DNA from: Thereva unica
Lineage: Eukaryota > Arthropoda > Insecta > Diptera > Therevidae
DNA length: 64,000 nt
Reading direction: 5' to 3'
NCBI GenBank assembly: GCA_949987705.1
Contig: CATLJY010000899.1
Coordinates: forward strand, 1 to 64,000
Position numbers and translations under genes: made by a program. This document shows, piece after piece, positions 28,201 through 43,400 of this stretch (position 1 is its first letter; the number at the start of each line of letters is the position of its first letter). Below the pieces are notes generated by a model that saw only the letters and a list, made by a program, of their open reading frames with translations, was not told the origin of the DNA and made no database searches.

Positions 28201-31200
28201 ATGTATTTGATGAATATAACTTAATTTCGATGAATAAAGTGAATTTAAGTTATTTTGGATGTATTTGATGAATATAACTTAATTTCGACGAATAAAGTGA
28301 ATTTAAGTTATTTTGGATGTATTTGATGAATATAACTTAATTTCGATGAATAAAGTGAATTTAAGTTATTTTCGATGTATTTGATGAATATAACTTAATT
28401 TCGACGAATAAAGTGAATTTAAGTTATTTTGGATGTATTTGATGAATGTAACTTAATTTCGATGAATAAAGTGAATTTAAGTTATTTTGGATGTACTCGA
28501 TGAATATAACTTAATTTCGATGAATAAAGTGAATTTAAGTTATTTTGGATGTATTTGATGAATATAACTAAATTTCGACGAATAAAGTGAATTTAAGTTA
28601 TTTTGGATGTATGTATTTGAAGAATGTAACTTAATTTCGACGAATAAAGTGAATTTAAGTTATTTTGGATGTATTTGATGAATATAACTTAATTTCGACG
28701 AATAAAGTAAATTTAAGTTATTTTGGATGTATTTGATGAATATAACTTAATTTCGACGAATAAAGTGAATTTAAGTTATTTTGGATGTATTTGAAGAATG
28801 TAACTTAATTTCGACGAATAAAGTGAATTTAAGTTATTTTGGATGTATTTGATGAATATAACTTAATTTCGACGAATAAAGTGAATTTAAGTTATTTTGG
28901 ATGTATTTGATGAATATAACTTAATTTCGACGAATAAAGTGAATTTAAGTTATTTTGGATGTATTTGAAGAATATAACTTAATTTCGACGAATAAAGTGA
29001 ATTTAAGTTATTTTGGATGTATTTGATGAATATAACTTAATTTCGACGAATAAAGTGAATTTAAGTTATTTTGGATGTATTTGAAGAATGTAACTTAATT
29101 TCGATAAATAAAGTGAATTTAAGTTATTTTGGATGTATTTGATGAATATAACTTAATTTCGATGAATAAAGTGAATTTAAGTTATTTTCGATGTATTTGA
29201 TGAATATAACTTAATTTCGACGAATAAAGTGAATTTAAGTTATTTTGGATGTATTTGATGAATATAACTTAATTTCGACGAATAAAGAGAATTTAAGTTA
29301 TTTTGGATGTATTTGATGAATATAACTTAATTTCGATGAATAAAGTGAATTTAAGTTATTTTCGATGTATTTGAAGAATATAACTTAATTTCGACGAATA
29401 AAGCGAATTTAAGTTATTTTGGATGTATTTGAAGAATGTAACTTAATTTCGATGAATAAAGTGAATTTAAGTTATTTTCGATGTATTTGATGAATATAAC
29501 TTAATTTCGACGAATAAAGTGAATTTAAGTTATTTTCGATGTATTTGATGAATATAACTTAATTTCGACGAATAAAGTGAATTTAAGTTATTTTGGATGT
29601 ATTTGAAGAATGTAACTTAATTTCGACGAATAAAGTGAATTTAAGTTATTTTGGATGTATTTGATGAATATAACTTAATTTCGACGAATAAAGTGAATTT
29701 AAGTTATTTTGGATGTATTTGATGAATGTAACTTAATTTCGATGAATAAAGTGGATTTAAGTTATTTTGGATGTATTTGATGAATATAACTTAATTTCGG
29801 TGAATAAAGTGAATTTAAGTTATTTTCGATGTACTCGATGAATATAACTTAATTTCGATGAAAAAAGTGAATTTAAGTTATTTTGGATGTATTTGATGAA
29901 TGTAACTTAATTTCGATGAATAAAGTGAATTTAAGTTATTTTGGATGTATTTGATGAATGTAACTTAATTTCGATGAATAAAGTGAATTTAAGTTATTTT
30001 GGATGTACTCGATGAATATAACTTAATTTCGATGAATAAAGTGAATTTAAGTTATTTTCGATGTACATATTTGATGAATATAACTTAATTTCGACGAATA
30101 AAGTGAATTTAAGTTATTTTGGATGTATTTGATGAATGTAACTTAATTTCGACGAATAAAGTGAATTTAAGTTATTTTGGATGTATTTGATGAATATAAC
30201 TTAATTTCGACGAATAAAGTGAATTTAAGTTATTTTGGATGTATTTGATGAATGTAACTTAATTTCGATGAATAAAGTGAATTTAAGTTATTTTGGATGT
30301 ACTCGATGAATATAACTTAATTTCGATGAATAAAGTGAATTTAAGTTATTTTGTATGTATTTGATGAATATAACTTAATTTCGATGAATAAAGTGAATTT
30401 AAGTTATTTTCGATGTATTTGATGAATATAACTTAATTTCGACGAATAAAGTGAATTTAAGTTATTTTGCATGTATTTGATGAATATAACTTAATTTCGA
30501 CGAATAAAGTGAATTTAAGTTTTTTTGGATGTATTTGATGAATATAACTTAATTTCGACGAATAAATTGGATGTATTTGATGAATATAACTTAATTTCGA
30601 CGAATAAAGCGAATTTAAGTTATTTTGGATGTATTTGATGAATATAACTTAATTTCGACGAATAAAGTGAATTTAAGTTATTTTGGATGTATTTGAAGAA
30701 TGTAACTTAATTTCGACGAATAAAGTGAATTTAAGTTATTTTGGATGTATTTGATGAATATAACTTAATTTCGATGAATAAAGTGAATTTTAGTTATTTT
30801 CGATGTATTTGATGAATATAACTTAATTTCGACGAATAAAGTGAATTTAAGTTATTTTGGATGTATTTGATGAATATAACTTAATTTCGACGAATAAAGT
30901 GAATTTAAGTTATTTTGGATGTATTTGATTAATATAACTTAATTTCGACGAATAAAGTGAATTTAAGTTATTTTGGATGTATTTGATGAATATAACTTAA
31001 TTTCGACGAATAAAGTGAATTTAAGTTATTTTGGATGTATTTGAAGAATGTAACTTAATTTCGACGAATAAAGTGAATTTAAGTTATTTTGGATGTATTT
31101 GATGAATATAACTTAATTTCGACGAATAAAGTGAATTTAAGTTATTTTGGATGTATTTGATGAATATAACTTAATTTCGACGAATAAAGTGGATTTAAGT

Positions 31201-33180
31201 TATTTTGGATGTATTTGAAGAATATAACTTAATTTCGACGAATAAAGTGAATTTAAGTTATTTTGGATGTATTTGATGAATATAACTTAATTTCGATGAA
31301 TAAAGTGAATTTAAGTTATTTTCGATGTATTTAATGAATATAACTTAATTTCGACGAATAAAGTGAATTTAAGTTATTTTGGATGTATTTGATGAATGTA
31401 ACTTTATTTCGACGAATAAAGTGAATTTAAGTTATTTTGGATGTATTTGATGAATATAACTTAATTTCGACGAATAAAGTGAATTTAAGTTATTTTGGAT
31501 TTATTTGATGAATATAACTTAATTTCGACGAATAAAGTGAATTTAAGTTATTTTGGATGTATTTGAAGAATGTAACTTAATTTCGACGAATAAAGTGAAT
31601 TTAAGTTATTTTGGATGTATTTGAAGAATGTAACTTAATTTCGACGAATAAAGTGAATTTAAGTTATTTTGGATGTATTTGATGAATATAACTTAATTTC
31701 GATGAATAAAGTGAATTTAAGTTATTTTGGATGTATTTGATGAATATAACTTAATTTCGATGAATAAAGTGAATTTAAGTTATTTTCGATGTATTTGATG
31801 AATGTAACTCAATTTCGATGAATAAAGTGAATTTAAGTTATTTTGGATGTATTTGAACAATATAACTTAATTTCGGTGAATAAAGTGAATTTAAGTTATT
31901 TTCGATGTACTCGATGAATATAACTTAATTTCGATGAAAAAAGTGAATTTAAGTTATTTTGGATGTATTTGATGAATGTAACTTAATTTCGATGAATAAA
32001 GTGAATTTAAGTTATTTTGGATGTATTTGATGAATGTAACTTAATTTCGATGAATAAAGTGAATTTAAGTTATTTTGGATGTACTCGATGAATATAACTT
32101 AATTTCGATGAATAAAGTGAATTTAAGTTATTTTCGATGTATTTGATGAATATAACTTAATTTCGACGAATAAAGTGAATTTAAGTTATTTTGGATGTAT
32201 TTGATGAATGTAACTTAATTTCGACGAATAAAGTGAATTTAAGTTATTTTGGATGTATTTGATGAATATAACTTAATTTCGACGAATAAAGTGAATTTAA
32301 GTTATTTTGGATGTATTTGATGAATGTAACTTAATTTCGATGAATAAAGTGAATTTAAGTTATTTTGGATGTACTCGATGAATATAACTTAATTTCGATG
32401 AATAAAGTGAATTTAAGTTATTTTGTATGTATTTGATGAATATAACTTAATTTCGATGAATAAAGTGAATTTAAGTTATTTTCGATGTATTTGATGAATA
32501 TAACTTAATTTCGACGAATAAAGTGAATTTAAGTTATTTTGCATGTATTTGATGAATATAACTTAATTTCGACGAATAAAGTGAATTTAAGTTTTTTTGG
32601 ATGTATTTGATGAATATAACTTAATTTCGACGAATAAATTGGATGTATTTGAAGAATGTAACTTAATTTCGACGAATAAAGTGAATTTAAGTTATTTTGG
32701 ATGTATTTGATGAATATAACTTAATTTCGACGAATAAAGTGAATTTAAGTTATTTTGGATGTATTTGATGAATATAACTTAATTTCGACGAATAAAGTGA
32801 ATTTAAGTTATTTTGGATGTATTTGATGAATATAACTTAATTTCGACGAATAAAGTGAATTTAAGTTATTTTGGATGTATTTGAAGAATGTAACTTAATT
32901 TCGACGAATAAAGTGAATTTAAGTTATTTTGGATGTATTTGATGAATATAACTTAATTTCGATGAATAAAGTGAATTTAAGTTATTTTCGATGTATTTGA
33001 TGAATATAACTTAATTTCGACGAATAAAGTGAATTTAAGTTATTTTGGATGTATTTGATGAATATAACTTAATTTCGACGAATAAAGTGAATTTAAGTTA
33101 TTTTGGATGTATTTGATGAATATAACTTAATTTCGACGAATAAAGTGAATTTAAGTTATTTTGGATGTATTTGATGAATA
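25201..33180 (+). repeat. About 7.75-kb higher-order unit, copy B
   Basis: Second adjacent copy. Every marker listed for copy A recurs 7,751 bp later: 25682, 26412, 27392, 27792, about 28608, 30062 and 30562. Near the end the offset becomes 7,810 because copy B has one extra 58-bp monomer and one extra base (ATAAATTGGA at 24824 and 32634). Private substitutions, such as TACTTGATG near 28147 where A has TACTCGATG, show some independent drift. Confidence 0.9.
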
Positions 33181-33769
33181 TAACTTAATTTCGACGAATA
33201 AAGTGAATTTAAGTTATTTTGGATGTATTTGAAGAATGTAACTTAATTTCGACGAATAAAGTGAATTTAAGTTATTTTGGATGTATTTGATGAATATAAC
33301 TTAATTTCGACGAATAAAGTGAATTTAAGTTATTTTGGATGTATTTGATGAATATAACTTAATTTCGACGAATAAAGTGAATTTAAGTTATTTTGGATGT
33401 ATTTGAAGAATATAACTTAATTTCGACGAATAAAGTGAATTTAAGTTATTTTGGATGTATTTGATGAATATAACTTAATTTCGACGAATAAAGTGAATTT
33501 AAGTTATTTTGGATGTATTTGATGAATATAACTTAATTTCGACGAATAAAGTGAATTTAAGTTATTTTGGATGTATTTGATGAATATAACTTAATTTCGA
33601 CGAATAAAGTGAATTTAAGTTATTTTGGATGTATTTGAAGAATGTAACTTAATTTCGACGAATAAAGTGAATTTAAGTTATTTTGGATGTATTTGATGAA
33701 TATAACTTAATTTCGACGAATAAAGTGAATTTAAGTTATTTTGGATGTATTTGATGAATATAACTTAAT

Positions 33770-36700
33770 TTCGATGAATAAAGTGAATTTAAGTTATTTT
33801 CGATGTATTTGATGAATATAACTTAATTTCGACGAATAAAGTGAATTTAAGTTATTTTGGATGTATTTGATGAATATAACTTAATTTCGACGAATAAAGA
33901 GAATTTAAGTTATTTTGGATGTATTTGATGAATATAACTTAATTTCGATGAATAAAGTGAATTTAAGTTATTTTCGATGTATTTGAAGAATATAACTTAA
34001 TTTCGACGAATAAAGTGAATTTAAGTTATTTTGGATGTATTTGAAGAATGTAACTTAATTTCGATGAATAAAGTGAATTTAAGTTATTTTCGATGTATTT
34101 GATGAATATAACTTAATTTCGACGAATAAAGTGAATTTAAGTTATTTTCGATGTATTTGATGAATATAACTTAATTTCGACGAATAAAGTGAATTTAAGT
34201 TATTTTGGATGTATTTGAAGAATGTAACTTAATTTCGACGAATAAAGTGAATTTAAGTTATTTTGGATGTATTTGATGAATATAACTTAATTTCGACGAA
34301 TAAAGTGAATTTAAGTTATTTTGGATGTATTTGATGAATGTAACTTAATTTCGATGAATAAAGTGGATTTAAGTTATTTTGGATGTATTTGATGAATATA
34401 ACTTAATTTCGGTGAATAAAGTGAATTTAAGTTATTTTTCGATGTACTCGATGAATATAACTTAATTTCGATGAAAAAAGTGAATTTAAGTTATTTTGGA
34501 TGTATTTGATGAATGTAACTTAATTTCGATGAATAAAGTGAATTTAAGTTATTTTGGATGTATTTGATGAATGTAACTTAATTTCGATGAATAAAGTGAA
34601 TTTAAGTTATTTTGGATGTACTCGATGAATATAACTTAATTTCGATGAATAAAGTGAATTTAAGTTATTTTCGATGTACATATTTGATGAATATAACTTA
34701 ATTTCGACGAATAAAGTGAATTTAAGTTATTTTGGATGTATTTGATGAATGTAACTTAATTTCGACGAATAAAGTGAATTTAAGTTATTTTGGATGTATT
34801 TGATGAATATAACTTAATTTCGACGAATAAAGTGAATTTAAGTTATTTTGGATGTATTTGATGAATGTAACTTAATTTCGATGAATAAAGTGAATTTAAG
34901 TTATTTTGGATGTACTCGATGAATATAACTTAATTTCGATGAATAAAGTGAATTTAAGTTATTTTGTATGTATTTGATGAATATAACTTAATTTCGATGA
35001 ATAAAGTGAATTTAAGTTATTTTCGATGTATTTGATGAATATAACTTAATTTCGACGAATAAAGTGAATTTAAGTTATTTTGCATGTATTTGATGAATAT
35101 AACTTAATTTCGACGAATAAAGTGAATTTAAGTTTTTTTGGATGTATTTGATGAATATAACTTAATTTCGACGAATAAATTGGATGTATTTGATGAATAT
35201 AACTTAATTTCGACGAATAAAGCGAATTTAAGTTATTTTGGATGTATTTGATGAATATAACTTAATTTCGACGAATAAAGTGAATTTAAGTTATTTTGGA
35301 TGTATTTGAAGAATGTAACTTAATTTCGACGAATAAAGTGAATTTAAGTTATTTTGGATGTATTTGATGAATATAACTTAATTTCGATGAATAAAGTGAA
35401 TTTTAGTTATTTTCGATGTATTTGATGAATATAACTTAATTTCGACGAATAAAGTGAATTTAAGTTATTTTGGATGTATTTGATGAATATAACTTAATTT
35501 CGACGAATAAAGTGAATTTAAGTTATTTTGGATGTATTTGATTAATATAACTTAATTTCGACGAATAAAGTGAATTTAAGTTATTTTGGATGTATTTGAT
35601 GAATATAACTTAATTTCGACGAATAAAGTGAATTTAAGTTATTTTGGATGTATTTGAAGAATGTAACTTAATTTCGACGAATAAAGTGAATTTAAGTTAT
35701 TTTGGATGTATTTGATGAATATAACTTAATTTCGACGAATAAAGTGAATTTAAGTTATTTTGGATGTATTTGATGAATATAACTTAATTTCGACGAATAA
35801 AGTGGATTTAAGTTATTTTGGATGTATTTGAAGAATATAACTTAATTTCGACGAATAAAGTGAATTTAAGTTATTTTGGATGTATTTGATGAATATAACT
35901 TAATTTCGATGAATAAAGTGAATTTAAGTTATTTTCGATGTATTTAATGAATATAACTTAATTTCGACGAATAAAGTGAATTTAAGTTATTTTGGATGTA
36001 TTTGATGAATGTAACTTTATTTCGACGAATAAAGTGAATTTAAGTTATTTTGGATGTATTTGATGAATATAACTTAATTTCGACGAATAAAGTGAATTTA
36101 AGTTATTTTGGATTTATTTGATGAATATAACTTAATTTCGACGAATAAAGTGAATTTAAGTTATTTTGGATGTATTTGAAGAATGTAACTTAATTTCGAC
36201 GAATAAAGTGAATTTAAGTTATTTTGGATGTATTTGAAGAATGTAACTTAATTTCGACGAATAAAGTGAATTTAAGTTATTTTGGATGTATTTGATGAAT
36301 ATAACTTAATTTCGATGAATAAAGTGAATTTAAGTTATTTTGGATGTATTTGATGAATATAACTTAATTTCGATGAATAAAGTGAATTTAAGTTATTTTC
36401 GATGTATTTGATGAATGTAACTTAATTTCGATGAATAAAGTGAATTTAAGTTATTTTGGATGTATTTGAACAATATAACTTAATTTCGGTGAATAAAGTG
36501 AATTTAAGTTATTTTCGATGTACTCGATGAATATAACTTAATTTCGATGAAAAAAGTGAATTTAAGTTATTTTGGATGTATTTGATGAATGTAACTTAAT
36601 TTCGATGAATAAAGTGAATTTAAGTTATTTTGGATGTATTTGATGAATGTAACTTAATTTCGATGAATAAAGTGAATTTAAGTTATTTTGGATGTACTCG

Positions 36701-38090
36701 ATGAATATAACTTAATTTCGATGAATAAAGTGAATTTAAGTTATTTTCGATGTATTTGATGAATATAACTTAATTTCGACGAATAAAGTGAATTTAAGTT
36801 ATTTTGGATGTATTTGATGAATGTAACTTAATTTCGACGAATAAAGTGAATTTAAGTTATTTTGGATGTATTTGATGAATATAACTTAATTTCGACGAAT
36901 AAAGTGAATTTAAGTTATTTTGGATGTATTTGATGAATGTAACTTAATTTCGATGAATAAAGTGAATTTAAGTTATTTTGGATGTACTCGATGAATATAA
37001 CTTAATTTCGATGAATAAAGTGAATTTAAGTTATTTTGTATGTATTTGATGAATATAACTTAATTTCGATGAATAAAGTGAATTTAAGTTATTTTCGATG
37101 TATTTGATGAATATAACTTAATTTCGACGAATAAAGTGAATTTAAGTTATTTTGCATGTATTTGATGAATATAACTTAATTTCGACGAATAAAGTGAATT
37201 TAAGTTTTTTTGGATGTATTTGATGAATATAACTTAATTTCGACGAATAAATTGGATGTATTTGAAGAATGTAACTTAATTTCGACGAATAAAGTGAATT
37301 TAAGTTATTTTGGATGTATTTGATGAATATAACTTAATTTCGACGAATAAAGTGAATTTAAGTTATTTTGGATGTATTTGATGAATATAACTTAATTTCG
37401 ACGAATAAAGTGAATTTAAGTTATTTTGGATGTATTTGATGAATATAACTTAATTTCGACGAATAAAGTGAATTTAAGTTATTTTGGATGTATTTGAAGA
37501 ATGTAACTTAATTTCGACGAATAAAGTGAATTTAAGTTATTTTGGATGTATTTGATGAATATAACTTAATTTCGATGAATAAAGTGAATTTAAGTTATTT
37601 TCGATGTATTTGATGAATATAACTTAATTTCGACGAATAAAGTGAATTTAAGTTATTTTGGATGTATTTGATGATATAACTTAATTTCGACGAATAAAGT
37701 GAATTTAAGTTATTTTGGATGTATTTGATGAATATAACTTAATTTCGACGAATAAAGTGAATTTAAGTTATTTTGGATGTATTTGATGAATATAACTTAA
37801 TTTCGACGAATAAAGTGAATTTAAGTTATTTTGGATGTATTTGAAGAATGTAACTTAATTTCGACGAATAAAGTGAATTTAAGTTATTTTGGATGTATTT
37901 GATGAATATAACTTAATTTCGACGAATAAAGTGAATTTAAGTTATTTTGGATGTATTTGATGAATATAACTTAATTTCGACGAATAAAGTGAATTTAAGT
38001 TATTTTGGATGTATTTGAAGAATATAACTTAATTTCGACGAATAAAGTGAATTTAAGTTATTTTGGATGTATTTGATGAATATAACTTAA
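33770..38090 (+). repeat. Third, partial copy of the 7.75-kb unit
   Basis: Corresponds to about 29160-33480 at an offset of 4,612-4,613 bp (80 x 58 minus 28; the extra base is a T insertion near 34438). Shared markers are TGTACATATT (30062 and 34675), ATAAATTGGA (30562 and 35175; 32634 and 37247) and ATTTGAACAA (31851 and 36464). A shorter fourth segment with the same ATAAATTGGA marker follows at 38855, 1,608 bp further on. The stepwise shortening suggests repeated unequal exchange out of register. Confidence 0.88.
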
Positions 38091-41000
38091 TTTCGATGAA
38101 TAAAGTGAATTTAAGTTATTTTCGATGTATTTAATGAATATAACTTAATTTCGACGAATAAAGTGAATTTAAGTTATTTTGGATGTATTTGATGAATGTA
38201 ACTTTATTTCGACGAATAAAGTGAATTTAAGTTATTTTGGATGTATTTGATGAATATAACTTAATTTCGACGAATAAAGTGAATTTAAGTTATTTTGGAT
38301 GTATTTGATGAATATAACTTAATTTCGACGAATAAAGTGAATTTAAGTTATTTTGGATGTATTTGAAGAATGTAACTTAATTTCGACGAATAAAGTGAAT
38401 TTAAGTTATTTTCGATGTATTTGATGAATGTAACTTAATTTCGACGAATAAAGTGAATTTAAGTTATTTTGGATGTATTTGATGAATATAACTTAATTTC
38501 GACGAATAAAGTGAATTTAAGTTATTTTGGATGTATTTGATGAATGTAACTTAATTTCGATGAATAAAGTGAATTTAAGTTATTTTGGATGTACTCGATG
38601 AATATAACTTAATTTCGATGAATAAAGTGAATTTAAGTTATTTTGTATGTATTTGATGAATATAACTTAATTTCGATGAATAAAGTGAATTTAAGTTATT
38701 TTCGATGTATTTGATGAATATAACTTAATTTCGACGAATAAAAGTGAATTTAAGTTATTTTGGATGTATTTGATGAATATAACTTAATTTCGACGAATAA
38801 AGTGAATTTAAGTTTTTTTGGATGTATTTGATGAATATAACTTAATTTCGACGAATAAATTGGATGTATTTGAAGAATGTAACTTAATTTCGACGAATAA
38901 AGTGAATTTAAGTTATTTTGGATGTATTTGATGAATATAACTTAATTTCGACGAATAAAGTGAATTTAAGTTATTTTGGATGTATTTGATGAATATAACT
39001 TAATTTCGACGAATAAAGTGAATTTAAGTTATTTTGGATGTATTTGATGAATATAACTTAATTTCGACGAATAAAGTGAATTTAAGTTATTTTGGATGTA
39101 TTTGATGAATATAACTTAATTTCGACGAATAAAGTGAATTTAAGTTATTTTGGATGTATTTGAAGAATGTAACTTAATTTCGACGAATAAAGTGAATTTA
39201 AGTTATTTTGGATGTATTTGATGAATATAACTTAATTTCGACGAATAAAGTGAATTTAAGTTATTTTGGATGTATTTGATGAATATAACTTAATTTCGAC
39301 GAATAAAGTGAATTTAAGTTATTTTGGATGTATTTGAAGAATATAACTTAATTTCGACGAATAAAGTGAATTTAAGTTATTTTGGATGTATTTGATGAAT
39401 ATAACTTAATTTCGATGAATAAAGTGAATTTAAGTTATTTTCGATGTATTTAATGAATATAACTAAATTTCGACGAATAAAGTGAATTTAAGTTATTTTG
39501 GATGTATTTGATGAATAAAACTTAATTTCGACGAATAAAGTGAATTTAAGTTATTTTGGATGTATTTGATGAATATAACTTAATTTCGACGAATAAAGTG
39601 AATTTAAGTTATTTTGGATGTATTTGATGAATATAACTTAATTTCGACGAATAAAGTGAATTTAAGTTATTTTGGATGTATTTGAAGAATGTAACTTAAT
39701 TTCGACGAATAAAGTGAATTTAAGTTATTTTGGATGTATTTGAAGAATGTAACTTAATTTCGACGAATAAAGTGAATTTAAGTTATTTTCGATGTATTTG
39801 ATGAATATAACTTAATTTCGGCGAATAAAGTGAATCTAAGTTATTTTGGATGTACTCGATGAATATAACTTAATTTCGATGAATAAAGTAAATTTAAGTT
39901 ATTTTGGATGCATTTGATGAATATAACTTAAATTCGACGAATAAAGTGAATTTAAGTTATTTTGGATGTATTTGATGAATATAACTTAATTTCGACGAAT
40001 AAAGTGAATTTAAGTCATTTTGGATGTATTTGATGAATATAACTTAATTTCGACGAATAAAGTGAATTTAAGTTATTTTGGATGTATTTGATGAATGTAA
40101 CTTAATTTCGATGAATAAAGTGAATTTAAGTTATTTTGGATGTACTCGATGAATATAACTTAATTTCGATGAATAAAGTGAATTTAAGTTATTTTGGATG
40201 TATTTGATGAATATAACTTAATTTCGATGAATAAAGTGAATTTAAGTTATTTTCGATGTATTTGATGAATATAACTTAATTTCGACGAATAAAGTGAATT
40301 TAAGTTATTTTGGATGTATTTGATGAATATAACTTAATTTCGACGAATAAAGTGAATTTAAGTTATTTTGGATGTATTTGATGAATATAACTTAATTTCG
40401 ACGAATAAAGTGAATTTAAGTTATTTTGGATGTATTTAAAGAATGTAACTTAATTTCGACGAATAAAGTGAATTTAAGTTATTTTGGATGTATTTGATGA
40501 ATATAACTTAATTTCGATGAATAAAGTGAATTTAAGTTATTTTCGATGTATTTGATGAATATTTAATTTCGATGAATAAAGTGAATTTAAGTTATTTTGG
40601 ATGTATTTGATGAATATAACTTAATTTCGACGAATAAAGTGAATTTAAGTTATTTTGGATGTATTTGATGAATATAACTTAATTTCGACGAATAAAGTGA
40701 ATTTAAGTTATTTTGGATGTATTTGATGAATATAACTTAATTTCGATGAATAAAGTGAATTTAAGTTATTTTCGATGTATTTGAAGAATATAACTTAATT
40801 TCGACGAATAAAGTGAATTTAAGTTATTTTGGATGTATTTGAAGAATGTAACTTAATTTCGATGAATAAAGTGAATTTAATTTATTTTGGATGTATTTGA
40901 TGAATATAACTTAATTTCGACGAATAAAGTGAATTTAAGTTATTTTCGATGTATTTGATGAATATAACTTAATTTCGACGAATAAAGTGAATTTAAGTTA

Positions 41001-41539
41001 TTTTGGATGTATTTGATGAATATAACTTAATTTCGACGAATAAAGTGAATTTAAGTTATTTTGGATGTATTTGAAGAATGTAACTTAATTTCGACGAATA
41101 AAGTGAATTTAAGTTATTTTGGATGTATTTGATGAATATAACTTAATTTCGACGAATAAAGTGAATTTAAGTTATTTTGGATGTATTTGATGAATGTAAC
41201 TTAATTTCGATGAATAAAGTGAATTTAAGTTATTTTGGATGTACTCGATGAATATAACTTAATTTCGATGAATAAAGTGAATTTAAGTTATTTTGGATGT
41301 ACTCGATGAATATAACTTAATTTCGATGAATAAAGTGAATTTAAGTTATTTTGTATGTATTTGATGAATATAACTTAATTTCGATGAATAAAGTGAATTT
41401 AAGTTATTTTGGATTTATTTGATGAATATAACCTAATTTCGACGAATAAAGTGAATTTAAGTTATTTTGGATGTATTTGATGAATATAACTTAATTTCGA
41501 TGAATAAAGTGAATTTAAGTTATTTTCGATGTATTTGAT

Positions 41540-43400
41540 GAATATAACTTAATTTCGACGAATAAAGTGAATTTAAGTTATTTTGGATGTATTTGATGAA
41601 TGTAACTTAATTTCGATGAATAAAGTGAATTTAAGTTATTTTGGATGTACTCGATGAATATAACTTAATTTCGATGAATAAAGTGAATTTAAGTTATTTT
41701 GGATGTATTTGATGAATATAACTTAATTTCGACGAATAAAGTGAATTTAAGTAATTTTGGATGTATTTGAAGAATGTAACTTAATTTCGACGAATAAAGT
41801 GAATTTAAGTTATTTTGGATGTATTTGATGAATTTAACTTAATTTCGATGAATAAAGTGAATTTAGGTTATTTTCGATGTATTTGATGAATATAACTTAA
41901 TTTCGACGAATAAAGTGAATTTAAGTTATTTTGGATGTATTTGATGAATATAACTTAATTTCGACGAATAAAGTGAATTTAAGTTATTTTGGATGTATTT
42001 GAAGAATGTAACTTAATTTCGACGAATAAAGTGAATTTAAGTTATTTTGGATGTATTTGTATTAAGTTATTTTGGATGTACTTAATTTCGACGAATAAAG
42101 TGAATTTAAGTTATTTTGGATGTATTTGATGAATATAACTTAATTTCGACGAATAAAGTGAATTTAAGTTATTTTGGATGTATTTGAAGAATATAACTTA
42201 ATTTCGACGAATAAAGTGAATTTAAGTTATTTTGGATGATTTGATGAATATAACTTAATTTCGACGAATAAAGTGAATTTAAGTTATTTTGGATGTATTT
42301 GAAGAATGTAACTTAATTTCGATGAATAAGGTGAATTTAAGTTATTTTGGATGTATTTGATGAATATAACTTAATTTCGATGAATGAAGTGAATTTAAGT
42401 TATTTTCGATGTATTTGATGAATATAACTTAATTTCGACGAATAAAGTGAATTTAAGTTATTTTGGATGTATTTGATGAATATAACTTAATTTCGACGAA
42501 TAAAGTGAATTTAAGTTATTTTGGATGTATTTGATGAATATAACTTAATTTCGATGAATAAAGTGAATTTAAGTTATTTTCGATGTATTTGAAGAATATA
42601 ACTTAATTTCGACGAATAAAGTGAATTTAAGTTATTTTGGATGTATTTGAAAAATGTAACTTAATTTCGATGAATAAAGTGAATTTAAGTTATTTTGGAT
42701 GTATTTGATGAATACAACTTAATTTCGACGAATAAAGTGAATTTAAGTTATTTTCGATGTATTTGATGAATATAACTTAATTTCGACGAATAAAGTGAAT
42801 TTAAGTTATTTTGGATGTATTTGATGAATATAACTTAATTTCGACGAATAAAGTGAATTTAAGTTATTTTGGATGTATTTGAAGAATGTAACTTAATTTC
42901 GACGAATAAAGTGAATTTAAGTTATTTTGGATGTATTTGATGAATATAACTTAATTTCGACGACTAAAGTGAATTTAAGTTATTTTGGATGTATTTGATG
43001 AATGTAACTTAATTTCGATGAATAAAGTGAATTTAAGTTATTTTGGATGTATTTGATGAATATAACTTAATTTCGACGAATAAAGTGAATTTAAGTTATT
43101 TTGGATGTATTTGAAGAATGTAACTTAATTTCGACGAATAAAGTGAATTTAAGTTATTTTCGATGTATTTGATGAATATAACTTAATTTCGACGAATAAA
43201 GTGAATTTAAGTTATTTATGATGTACTCGATGAATATAACTTAATTTCGATGAATAAAGTAAATTTAAGTTATTTTGGATGCATTTGATGAATATAACTT
43301 AATTTCGACGAATAAAGTGAATTTAAGTTATTTTGGATGTATTTGATGAATATAACTTAATTTCGACAAATAAAGTGAATTTAAGTTATTTTGGATGTAT
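41540..43400 (+). repeat. Early copy of the 2,098-bp higher-order unit
   Basis: Matches about 47790-49650 at an offset of 6,250 bp. That offset is 4,360 bp of satellite plus the 1,890 bp contributed by the retrotransposon and its target duplication. The shared hallmark is the compound monomer GTATTTGTATTAAG (42053 and 48303), followed by a 1-bp-deleted GGATGATTTG monomer near 42235 and 48485. Confidence 0.85.
42053..42090 (+). repeat. Compound, length-variant monomer
   Basis: Here GTATTTG runs into TATTAAGTTATTTTGGATG and then TACTTAATTTCG, so a partial second monomer is spliced into the first. The net gain is 11 bp over the standard spacing. Identical structures occur at about 48303 and 50401, making it a clean marker for one amplified lineage. 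Confidence 0.9.
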
